Shown here piece after piece: positions 7,933 through 15,115 of a stretch of 21,350 bases of DNA. Each line of letters begins with the position of its first letter. Position 1 is the stretch's first letter. Location of the stretch: the NCBI GenBank assembly GCA_036502925.1, contig DASXXS010000003.1:1-21350 (forward strand). Direction: 5' to 3'. The notes beneath the pieces were generated by a model, which saw only the letters and a list, made by a program, of their open reading frames with translations, did no database searches and was not told the origin of the DNA. Origin of the DNA: VAZQ01 sp036502925 (GTDB lineage: Bacteria > Pseudomonadota > Alphaproteobacteria > Rhizobiales > Xanthobacteraceae). Made by a program: the position numbers and the translations under genes.

Positions 7933-9021
7933 ATGTTCATCGAGCGAACCTACTATTTCGCCAAGCCCGGCAAGCAAGCCGAGACGCTGGCGGTGCGCCG
8001 CAAGGCCTGCCGCGTGCGGGTCGGGATCGGGCTTCCCGCCGGCAGCATCTATGGGCGCGCCGACGCGCATGAACCGAACCATCCGGATGTGAGCTGGGAG
8101 TGCCGCTACGCGTCGATGGAGGAGCACGCCGCCGACCTCGCGGCCCGCGCAGCCAGTGCGGATTTCGAGGCGGTGCGCGCCGAGATGCGCGCCTGCATCG
8201 CCCGCTTCGAGCGCTATTTCTTCAAGATCGAGCCGACCGACCTGCCGAACGGGGTCGCAGCGCGCGATCTACGGGGTCATTCGCTCGCGCCGCGCGAGCT
8301 TGCCTTCCGCAGCGGCGAGCACACCCTCAAGGGCTATCTCTTTCTGCCGCCCGGCCCCGGCCCCTTTCCCTGCATGATCAGCAACCACGGCAGCAGCATT
8401 GCACAGGGGACGCTCGACGTGTGCCGGCCGGGCAGCGCCGCGCTGCTCATGTCCTGGGGCATCGCAGCGTTCCTGCCGCATCGCCACGGCTACGGCAATT
8501 CGCCTGGTCCGGCTTGGCGGAGCGAAGTGACCGCCGAGCGCGGCACGCCGGACTACGACACGCAGCTCTCGGCACGCCTCGAGCGCGAGAGCGAGGATGT
8601 ACTGGCGGCGCTCGATTGCGTCCGCGGTCTTGAGGAGATCAGGCCCGCGCACATCGGCGTCATGGGTAGCTCCTTCGGCGGCGTGAACGCGCTCGTCGCC
8701 GCTACCAAGACCGATTTCCGCTGCGTTGTCGAATTTGCCGGCGCGGCCATGAACTGGGAGATCGCCCCGACGTTGCGAGGGAAGATGCTGGACGCCGCCC
8801 GGAAGGCGGCGCCGCCGATCTTCTTCATCCAGGCGGCGAATGACTACAGCACGGCACCGACGCTCGCGCTTGCCGCGGTGCGCCAGGCGGCCGGCAAGCC
8901 GGTGCAATCCGCCATCTATCCGGCCTTCGGGATCAATGCGGAGGAGGGCCATTTTCTGGAGAAATACGGCTTCGCGCTTTGGGGTGATGACGTATGCCGC
9001 TTCCTGGAGCGCCATTTGTGA
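7933..9021 (+). CDS. Alpha/beta-hydrolase (dienelactone-hydrolase-like) with an extra N-terminal domain
   Basis: Predicted soluble serine hydrolase of 362 aa acting on an ester, lactone or amide. The start at 7933 is preceded by CCAGGA. From about residue 115 the protein is an alpha/beta-hydrolase: nucleophile elbow G-S-S-F-G-G at 245-250 with S247 as nucleophile, D304 in A-N-D-Y-S and H340 in E-E-G-H-F-L. Ser-Asp-His are in the correct order. Residues 1-100 are not part of that fold; a beta strand (I-E-R-T-Y-Y-F), a helix, W-E-C-R-Y and a long Ala/Glu-rich helix resemble a dimeric alpha/beta-barrel (NIPSNAP or ABM type). It lies inside the operon, with a GTGA overlap to the next gene. No secretion signal is seen. 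The substrate is unknown. Confidence 0.85.
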   Translation: MFIERTYYFAKPGKQAETLAVRRKACRVRVGIGLPAGSIYGRADAHEPNHPDVSWECRYASMEEHAADLAARAASADFEAVRAEMRACIARFERYFFKIEPTDLPNGVAARDLRGHSLAPRELAFRSGEHTLKGYLFLPPGPGPFPCMISNHGSSIAQGTLDVCRPGSAALLMSWGIAAFLPHRHGYGNSPGPAWRSEVTAERGTPDYDTQLSARLERESEDVLAALDCVRGLEEIRPAHIGVMGSSFGGVNALVAATKTDFRCVVEFAGAAMNWEIAPTLRGKMLDAARKAAPPIFFIQAANDYSTAPTLALAAVRQAAGKPVQSAIYPAFGINAEEGHFLEKYGFALWGDDVCRFLERHL

Positions 9022-10535
9022 AGAGCCCCGCCGAAACGTTCGACGTCATTGTCATCGGGTTCGGCTATGCCGGCGCTGTCGCGGCGATCGAGGCCCATGA
9101 TGCCGGCGCGTCGGTGCTCATTCTGGAGAAGCAGCCGGATCCCGGTGGCATCTCGGTCTGCTCGGCGGGCGGGCTGCGCATCGCCCGGAGTGCAGAGGAT
9201 GCCTATGCCTACCTGGCGGCGACCAATGCCGGCACCGCGCCCGAGCCGGTGCTGCGCCGCTTGGCGCAGGGCATGCCTGGGCTTGCCGATTACGTCAGGC
9301 GGCTCGCGGCGGCCACGGGCGCGGTCGTGAGCGTACGCGACCACGTCGCGAACTACCCGTTGCCGGGCAGCGATGGGTTCGGCTTCGTCTATGTCGAGGC
9401 GGTGCCCGGCTTCGACCCAGCGCGCGAGTTTCCCTCCGTGCGCGGGTCGGCGGACGGCGCCCGGCTGTTCAAGGTGGTGCTCGAAGAGGTGCGGCGGCGC
9501 GGCGGCATAACGGTGCGACTGGCGACGCCGGCAGAGCGCTTGCTGCGCGAGCGCGCAGCCGTCGCCGGTGTGGTCGCGGCCGGGCGCCCCGTTCGGGCGC
9601 GACGCGGCGTGGTGCTTGCCTGCGGGGGCTTCGAGGGCGATCCGCAGATGCAACTGCAGTTCTGGCAAATCAAGCCGGTGCTGAGCGCGGCGGTCCGCAG
9701 CAACACTGGCGACGGCATCCGCATAGCGCAGGACATCGGTGCCGGACTCTGGCACATGTGGCATTTCCACGGATCCTATGGCTTTCGCCATCCCGACCCG
9801 CGATATCCGTTCGGCATCAGGCTCAAGCGCCTGCCTGATTGGGTGCCGGGCCGGGGCTTGCGCGAGGACGTGGTCATGAGCTGGATCTTGGTCGACCGGC
9901 ACGGCCGGCGCTTCATGAACGAGTATGAGCCCTACATGCAGGATACCGGACATCGGCCGTTCGAGGCGTTCGACCCAGTCCTGCAGGACTATCCGCGCAT
10001 CCCCTCGATTCTCATCGTCGATGGCGAGGGGCGCAAGCGCTATCCGCTCGCCGCCCCGACCTGGCACGACGCCGCAGTAGCGGAACACTGGTGCGGCGTA
10101 TCCCCCGCCCAGATGGATGAAGCGATCCTGACCGAGGCGGCCAGCATTGCGTCGTTGGCCGCAGCGATGGGGCTTGAGCCCGCTGCGCTCGCCGCGACGA
10201 TCGCCGATTGGAACGCGGCTTGCGCGGCCGGCAAGGATGCCGCGTTCGGACGGCCGCCGGGCAGCATGCTGCCGATCGTCACGCCGCCGTTCTATGCCGC
10301 ACGGGTCTGGCCGGTGGTGTCGAACACGCAAGGCGGGCCGGTTCATGATGCCGAGCAGCGGGTGCTGGACGCTTTCGGCGAGCCCATCCCGCGACTTTAC
10401 GCCGCCGGCGAGTGCGGCAGCCTGTTCGGCCATCTCTACCTTTCGGGCGGCAATCTCGCGGAATGCTTCATCGGCGGCGGCATTGCCGGGCGCGCCGCCG
10501 CCGCCGAGGCGGCGCTCAATTGGGAGGCGGCTTGA
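9018..10535 (+). CDS. FAD-dependent dehydrogenase (fumarate reductase / 3-ketosteroid dehydrogenase family)
   Basis: Flavoprotein of 505 aa. The N-terminal Rossmann motif V-I-G-F-G-Y-A-G (about 12-19) ends in L-I-L-E-K, and the C-terminus has the FAD-binding A-A-G-E-C-G-S-L-F-G and G-G-N-L-A-E-C-F-I-G-G-G-I-A-G. Members of FAD_binding_2 reduce or introduce carbon-carbon double bonds next to a carbonyl or carboxylate. There is no cytochrome or flavin-transfer domain, so electrons must go to a separate acceptor. The GTG at 9018 is chosen because it overlaps the hydrolase stop as GTGA, like other junctions of the operon, with CTGGAG about 8 nt upstream; an ATG at 8994 is the alternative. Role inferred: a desaturation or reduction step in the pathway. 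Confidence 0.87.
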   Translation: MKSPAETFDVIVIGFGYAGAVAAIEAHDAGASVLILEKQPDPGGISVCSAGGLRIARSAEDAYAYLAATNAGTAPEPVLRRLAQGMPGLADYVRRLAAATGAVVSVRDHVANYPLPGSDGFGFVYVEAVPGFDPAREFPSVRGSADGARLFKVVLEEVRRRGGITVRLATPAERLLRERAAVAGVVAAGRPVRARRGVVLACGGFEGDPQMQLQFWQIKPVLSAAVRSNTGDGIRIAQDIGAGLWHMWHFHGSYGFRHPDPRYPFGIRLKRLPDWVPGRGLREDVVMSWILVDRHGRRFMNEYEPYMQDTGHRPFEAFDPVLQDYPRIPSILIVDGEGRKRYPLAAPTWHDAAVAEHWCGVSPAQMDEAILTEAASIASLAAAMGLEPAALAATIADWNAACAAGKDAAFGRPPGSMLPIVTPPFYAARVWPVVSNTQGGPVHDAEQRVLDAFGEPIPRLYAAGECGSLFGHLYLSGGNLAECFIGGGIAGRAAAAEAALNWEAA

Positions 10536-12058
10536 TGGCGTTGCCGTCGAACAATCTCGGCCGCTCGTTTTCCGCGGCGGCGCGGCCCGACAAGATCGCG
10601 ATCATCGACCTGCGCGACGACCGGCATCCGATCGAACTCAGCTATCTCGGCTTCGAGGCGGAATGCGACGCGGTCGCGCGCGGCCTGCGGCGCCTGGGCC
10701 TGCGGCGCGGCGACCGCGTGGGCCTTCTCTCGCTCAACCGGTACGAGGCGCTCGCCGCCTTCTACGGCACCATGCGCGCCGGCATGGTCACGGTGCCGAT
10801 CTCGTTCAAGCTGCCCCCCGACATCGTCCGCTACATCGTGGACGACGCCGGGCTCAAGGCCATCCTGCACGATCGCGAGCGCGCGCCGCTCTGCCCGCCC
10901 TGGCTGCCGCGCGTCGACCTCGACGACCGCGGCGCCTACGCCGACTTCAAGGATACCGGACCCTTCGAAACGGTGGAGCCGCAAGGCCGCGAGCTCGGCA
11001 TGATCCTCTACACCTCGGGCTCGACCGGCAAGCCGAAGGGCGTCCTGCTCTCGCATGAATCGCAGCGCTGGTCGATCGAGCGCAACCTCGCGCTCAACGG
11101 CGACATGACGCATCATCGCTACATCGTGGCCGCGCCGATATTCCACATGAACGCGACGATCAGCATCAAGATCGCCCTGGCCGGCGGGGCCAGCATCGTG
11201 CTGCTGCCGAGCTTCGACGCCAGGCTCTATGCGCGCGCGATCGAGCGCTTCCGCGTGACCTGGCTGACCTCGGTGCCCACGATGCTGGCGCTTGTGGCGC
11301 GCGAAAGCGAGCTCGTCGGCAAGCTCGATTTCTCCTGCGTCGAGCGCGTGACCATGGGGTCGGCCCCGCTCACGCAGGCGCTGGTCGACAAGGTCCAGGC
11401 GCTATTCCCGAAGGCAGCCATCAACAACAGCTACGGAACCACCGAGGCCGGCCCGACGCCGTTCGGACCACATCCGGACGGATTGCCGCGGCCGGCCATC
11501 GCGGCCGGCTATCCGCATCCCGGCATGGAGGTCGATCTGCGCGAAGGCCCGTCCGCTGACGAGGGCGTGTTGTACATGCGCAGCCCGATGCGCATGGAGG
11601 GCTACAACAATCTGCCGGAGAAGACCGCCGAGGTCATGCAGGACGGCTGGTACCGCTCCGGCGACATCATGCGGCGCGACGCGAACGGGTTCTACTATTT
11701 CCTCGGCCGGGCCGACGATATGTTCGTGGTCGGCGGCGAGAATGTCTGGCCCGGCGATGTCGAGCGCCTGGTCGAGCGGGTGCCGGGCGTGCATCAGGCG
11801 TTGGTCGTGCCGGTTCCCGACGAGATCAAGGGCGCCCTGCCGTTTGCCTTCGTGGTGAAGCAGCCGGGCGCCGTGCTCGATGAGGCCGCGGTCAAGGCCT
11901 ACACCATTGCAAACGGTCCCGCATTTGCGCATCCCCGCTTCGTCGCGTTCATCGAGGCTGTCCCGCTCGCCGCCACCAACAAGCCGGATCGGCGGCGCCT
12001 CACTGCCGAGGCGGAACGGATCGCCGGCGCCAGGCGGGCGCAGGTGCGGGCCGGGTGA
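10535..12058 (+). CDS. AMP-forming acyl-CoA synthetase / acid-CoA ligase
   Basis: Activates a carboxylic acid to its CoA thioester through an acyl-adenylate. The 507-aa protein has the phosphate-binding loop Y-T-S-G-S-T-G-K-P-K-G at about 158-168, the A5 motif N-N-S-Y-G-T-T-E-A-G-P, A7 Y-R-S-G-D-I, hinge and A8 region G-R-A-D-D-M-F-V-V-G-G-E-N-V-W-P, and the catalytic Lys of A10 in N-K-P-D-R-R-R at K483. All signature elements are intact. The start at 10535 overlaps the preceding stop as TGATG, with GGGAGG upstream. Acid preference cannot be told from sequence. Co-expression with the dehydrogenases suggests that the pathway yields an acid which enters central metabolism as a CoA ester. Confidence 0.9.
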   Translation: MALPSNNLGRSFSAAARPDKIAIIDLRDDRHPIELSYLGFEAECDAVARGLRRLGLRRGDRVGLLSLNRYEALAAFYGTMRAGMVTVPISFKLPPDIVRYIVDDAGLKAILHDRERAPLCPPWLPRVDLDDRGAYADFKDTGPFETVEPQGRELGMILYTSGSTGKPKGVLLSHESQRWSIERNLALNGDMTHHRYIVAAPIFHMNATISIKIALAGGASIVLLPSFDARLYARAIERFRVTWLTSVPTMLALVARESELVGKLDFSCVERVTMGSAPLTQALVDKVQALFPKAAINNSYGTTEAGPTPFGPHPDGLPRPAIAAGYPHPGMEVDLREGPSADEGVLYMRSPMRMEGYNNLPEKTAEVMQDGWYRSGDIMRRDANGFYYFLGRADDMFVVGGENVWPGDVERLVERVPGVHQALVVPVPDEIKGALPFAFVVKQPGAVLDEAAVKAYTIANGPAFAHPRFVAFIEAVPLAATNKPDRRRLTAEAERIAGARRAQVRAG

Positions 12059-12070
12059 GGAGCGCCTCTC

Positions 12071-13087
12071 ATGCGCGCAGTGGTCTTGTACGGGCACGGC
12101 GGATTGGAGAAGCTCGTCTACGAGCCCGACTACCGCGCTCCCGCGCCCGGGGCCGGCGACGCCTTGGTGCGAATGCGCGCCTGCGCGCTCAACTATCATG
12201 ACCTGTTCACGCGCAGGGGCATGCCGGGCATCAAGGTGCCGCTGCCGCTGATCACGGGCAATGATCTGGCGGGCGAGATTGCGGCGCTTGGACCCGACGT
12301 CACCGGCTTCGCGTCGGGGGAGCGGGTGCTGGTCGACCCGGTCGACCGGCGTGCCGGCGGCTTCCTGGGCGAGACCATGGACGGCGGCCTCGCCGAATTG
12401 GTGCGCGTGCCGGCGTATATGCTGGTGAAGCTTGATCCCGCGATCGACTACGCCGAGGCCGCGGCGCTGCCGGTCGCCTATGGCACGGCGCATCGCATGA
12501 TGGTGACGCGCGGCGCGATCAAGCCGGGCGAGACCGTGCTCATCCTCGGGGCGTCGGGCGGCGTCGGAACCTGTTGCGTGCAGCTCGCAAAGCTTGCCGG
12601 GGCAACCGTCGTCGCCTGCGCCTCGAGCGAGCCGAAGCTCGCGCAATTGAAGGCGCTCGGCGCCGATGTCTGCATCAACTACATGAAAAGCGATTGGGTG
12701 GCCGAGTGCCGCCGCCGGTTCGGCCGACCGCGCGTTTTTGCCCGCCAGGAGAGCGGCGGGATCGACGCGGTCGTCAATTTCAACGGCGGCGACAGCTGGA
12801 CCAAATCGCTCAAGGTGCTGCGCCGCGGCGGGAGGCTCCTGACCTGCGGCGCGACCAGCGGTTACGACCCGCCGGAAGACATCCGCTATATCTGGACCTT
12901 TGAGCTCAATATTCTGGGATCGAACGGCTGGACGCGCGAGGACATCCTGGCCCTGCTCGATCTGGTGCGGACCGGAAGGCTGCAACCGGTGCTCCATCCG
13001 CGCCGTTTCGGGCTCGCGGAAACGCGCGAGGCCATGGCGCTGCTCGAAGAGCGTGCGATGGTCGGCAAGGTGATCGTCACGCCATGA
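12071..13087 (+). CDS. Quinone oxidoreductase-type MDR dehydrogenase
   Basis: NAD(P)H-dependent oxidoreductase of the medium-chain superfamily, 338 aa. The GroES-like N-terminal half has L-N-Y-H-D-L and G-N-D-L-A-G-E-I, and the Rossmann half has I-L-G-A-S-G-G-V-G at about 157-165, followed by V-V-A-C-A-S-S as dinucleotide specificity region. The catalytic zinc Cys and the four-Cys structural zinc loop of true alcohol dehydrogenases are not seen. The N-Y-H-D sequence fits the zinc-free quinone oxidoreductase or enoyl reductase branch. Start supported by GAGGAG overlapping the upstream stop. It overlaps the VOC gene by ATGA. Likely reaction: reduction of an activated double bond or quinone; substrate unknown. 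Confidence 0.87.
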   Translation: MRAVVLYGHGGLEKLVYEPDYRAPAPGAGDALVRMRACALNYHDLFTRRGMPGIKVPLPLITGNDLAGEIAALGPDVTGFASGERVLVDPVDRRAGGFLGETMDGGLAELVRVPAYMLVKLDPAIDYAEAAALPVAYGTAHRMMVTRGAIKPGETVLILGASGGVGTCCVQLAKLAGATVVACASSEPKLAQLKALGADVCINYMKSDWVAECRRRFGRPRVFARQESGGIDAVVNFNGGDSWTKSLKVLRRGGRLLTCGATSGYDPPEDIRYIWTFELNILGSNGWTREDILALLDLVRTGRLQPVLHPRRFGLAETREAMALLEERAMVGKVIVTP

Positions 13088-13944
13088 GCGCGCAAGCGCT
13101 CTGCGGCATCGACCACCTGCTCATCGTCGTGAGCGATCTCGATCGCGCGGCGGCAACATATCGGCGACTGGGCTTCACGCTATCGCCGCGCGCGGTCCAC
13201 AGCGCCCATATGGGGACTACCAACCACACCATCATGCTGGAACGCGACTACTTCGAGCTGCTCGCCGTCACGGCCCCGACGCCGGCCAATGCGAAATGGC
13301 GACAGGCTCTGGCGGATGGCGAAGGGCTCGCCGGCTTTGCGGCCGCGACGGCGAGCGCGGCGGCGGCCAGCGCGGCGTGGCGGGAGGCAGGGTTTGCGGC
13401 CGGCGACAGTGTTGCCTTCTCGCGGGCCGTGGGGCGGGCCGGTGGAGAGAGGACGCAAGCGCGTTTCGAGGTCGTCGCACTTCCGGCGCAGGCGGTGCCG
13501 GCGATGGCGATCTTCGCCTGTGCCCAGCTGACCCGCGAAGCCGTGTGGCTGCCCGAGCTGCTCGATCACCCCAATACGGCCCGCGCGATCCGCAAGCTGT
13601 CGATCGCGGCGCCCGATCCGCTGCGGGCGGTGGTGTCCTGGTCGCGCGCGCTCCCCGGCTCGGTGCGCGTCCCGAGTGACGCCGGCGCTCAAATCCACTT
13701 CGGCTCCCACGTCATCGATTTCCTGGACCCGGCGGCGGCCCGCCGCTACGGTTTCAGAGGGCCAGTCGAGCGCGCACATGCAATCGGCATGGAATTCGAG
13801 GTGACAAACCCAGGCGTGTGCCGCGAAACTCTGATCCGGGGCGGCCTGTCGTGGGAGCAGCGTGGCCACTTGACGTGCGTCGCAAGCGACGACGCATCCG
13901 GCGTGGCCATCGCGTTTGCGCCCGTTGGAGCGCCTCTTGCGTAA
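13084..13944 (+). CDS. VOC-superfamily protein (glyoxalase-like domain)
   Basis: 286-aa protein of the vicinal oxygen chelate fold. The N-terminal module begins G-I-D-H-L-L-I-V-V-S-D-L-D-R-A and continues Y-R-R-L-G-F-T-L and N-H-T-I-M-L-E-R-D-Y-F-E-L-L. This is the beta-alpha-beta pattern of Glyoxalase_3-type proteins, with H and E in the usual metal-ligand positions. The second half (from about residue 150) looks like a diverged repeat of the module, ending in a beta strand V-A-I-A-F-A-P-V. Relatives include dioxygenases, isomerases, lyases and binding proteins, so only the fold can be called. The ATGA overlap with the dehydrogenase gene indicates coupling, and it may act on the same intermediate. 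Confidence 0.82.
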   Translation: MSAQALCGIDHLLIVVSDLDRAAATYRRLGFTLSPRAVHSAHMGTTNHTIMLERDYFELLAVTAPTPANAKWRQALADGEGLAGFAAATASAAAASAAWREAGFAAGDSVAFSRAVGRAGGERTQARFEVVALPAQAVPAMAIFACAQLTREAVWLPELLDHPNTARAIRKLSIAAPDPLRAVVSWSRALPGSVRVPSDAGAQIHFGSHVIDFLDPAAARRYGFRGPVERAHAIGMEFEVTNPGVCRETLIRGGLSWEQRGHLTCVASDDASGVAIAFAPVGAPLA

Positions 13945-14027
13945 GGTGGCGCGCTGGGAGTAGCGATCCCCGATAGCGCGGCGAGATCACCAGGGTAATG
14001 TGCGGGACAAAAGGGGCGGTCGATCGG

Positions 14028-14807
14028 ATGCTTGGTGTTTGGCTCGAGACCCTGACATGGCCCGAAGCGAAGCAGCGCCTCGAGGGCAATGCGATCGTCG
14101 TAGTTCCGATCGGAGCGGCCGCCAAGGAGCATGGCCACCATCTCCCGCTCAATACAGACTACCTCCTCGCCCACGCACTCGCCGAGGGAGTGGCCGAAGC
14201 CCTGCCGGTCGTGCTCGCTCCGATCGTAAGCTTCGGATATTATCCGGCGTTCGTCGCCTATCCGGGAAGCCAGCACTTGCGCGCCGAGACGTTCATTGCG
14301 CTGCTGACGGACATCTTTTCCAAGCTCATCTCCGATGGCGCAAGGCGAATCGTGGTGATCAATACGGGAGTGTCGACCGAGGCACCGCTGCAGATCGCGG
14401 CGCGCACGATTCTGGAAAGTACCGGCGTCCGGATCGCCACAGCTGACATCAGGCGGTTGGGCTCGGCCGTCAGGCGCGGCGAGCAGCAAAAGCTGGGCGG
14501 CCATGCCGACGAGCTCGAGACTGCGGCGGTCTTGGCCATCGCACCGGAATCCGTGCGGCTCGATCGCGCAGTGCCTGACTATGGCCACATGCTGGACCAG
14601 CCCGCGACGGTGTTCTCCCAGCCTGTCCGCTACAGCTCGGATCCCGCATCCGGCCCGGATTTCAGCGCAACCGGCGCACGCGGCGACCCGACTCTTGCGA
14701 ATGCCAAAATCGGAGGCCGGTTGCTGTCCGAGATGATACGAGAGCTGGTTGAAGGAATTAGGCGCCTTTACTCTGATGTCGTTCCGCCCGCGCGTATCGA
14801 AAATTAG
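14028..14807 (+). CDS. Creatininase-family amidohydrolase-like protein with altered metal motif
   Basis: Creatininase-fold protein of 259 aa. Enzymes of the family hydrolyse cyclic or linear amides using two metal ions. Metal-ligand motifs K-E-H-G-H-H-L-P-L-N-T-D (about 33-44) and G-H-A-D-E-L-E-T (about 159-166) are present. The central N-G-H-x-x-N motif of most members is replaced by N-T-G-V-S-T at 112-117, so one His ligand is missing at that place. The start at 14028 gives the usual short N-terminus (M-L-G-V-W-L-E-T-L-T-W) with AAGGGG 11 nt upstream; an ATG at 13998 would add 10 residues but has its AGGG too close. It lies 83 nt after the VOC gene and is probably the last gene of the operon. 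A ring-opening amidase is possible, but activity is uncertain. Confidence 0.82.
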   Translation: MLGVWLETLTWPEAKQRLEGNAIVVVPIGAAAKEHGHHLPLNTDYLLAHALAEGVAEALPVVLAPIVSFGYYPAFVAYPGSQHLRAETFIALLTDIFSKLISDGARRIVVINTGVSTEAPLQIAARTILESTGVRIATADIRRLGSAVRRGEQQKLGGHADELETAAVLAIAPESVRLDRAVPDYGHMLDQPATVFSQPVRYSSDPASGPDFSATGARGDPTLANAKIGGRLLSEMIRELVEGIRRLYSDVVPPARIEN

Positions 14808-14867
14808 ATTCTGCAATAACGAATGTGGGGGCCGCGCAACTCGCCAGCACTTGAGCTGACGGCACCC

Positions 14868-14885
14868 CGAAGCTATCGAAGCTAT
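14868..14885 (+). repeat. Tandem 9-bp direct repeat CGAAGCTAT
   Basis: Two exact adjacent copies of CGAAGCTAT (14868-14876 and 14877-14885), ending 2 bp before the recognisable part of the tRNA remnant. Short tandem duplications at such a spot can mark a recombination or slippage scar; chance is also possible. Confidence 0.6.
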
Positions 14886-14887
14886 AT

Positions 14888-14949
14888 GCTCGATAGAGCG
14901 TTGCCCTCTGAAGGCAAGGTCAGAGGCTCAAATCCCCTCGGACGCGCCA
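14888..14949 (+). pseudogene. tRNA-Gln(CUG)-like 3' remnant, possible integration scar
   Basis: Shortened D-arm GCTC-GATA-GAGC (14888-14899), anticodon stem TTGCC/GGCAA (14901-14905, 14913-14917) around loop CTCTGAA with anticodon CTG at 14908-14910, a 4-nt variable loop, T-stem AGAGG/CCCCT (one mismatch) around CTCAAAT, then the 3' acceptor strand CGGACGC, discriminator G and CCA. The matching 5' acceptor strand (expected GCGTCCG) is absent upstream and the D-loop is too short, so this should not yield a working tRNA. A CGTAC/GTACG dyad (14951-14966) follows directly. Such 3' fragments are left at the far end of elements integrated into tRNA genes. No integrase is in the window. Confidence 0.6.
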
Positions 14950-15115
14950 CCGTACGATTTTGTACGATGTCGCCGCAGCGGGTTGCGGTGATGCCGCTTG
15001 CGTGACGCCGGGGACCCGGAGTAGGGGAGGGCGCGCCGCGCCCGTTTACGGTATGCTGCGCAAATTGACATCTGCGGCTCTCGCCGGCGGCGAATGACTT
15101 GAAACAGGAGACGAC

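Larger units (their letters stand above)
14808..15115. other. 308-bp intergenic region around the tRNA remnant
   Basis: No protein gene is convincing here. Short open frames on both strands read through the tRNA-like sequence; the minus-strand ones produce the G-F-E-P-L-T-L-P-S-E-G type peptide known as an antisense-tRNA artefact. The region holds a 9-bp tandem repeat, the tRNA remnant, a small dyad at 14951-14966 and, at its end, AGGAG (15105-15109), the ribosome binding site of the next gene. TTGACA at 15065-15070 has no matching -10. Confidence 0.6.

Noticed and set aside
15065..15070. TTGACA as a -35 box for the DapA-like gene
   Set aside because: No acceptable -10 hexamer occurs 15-19 bp downstream.
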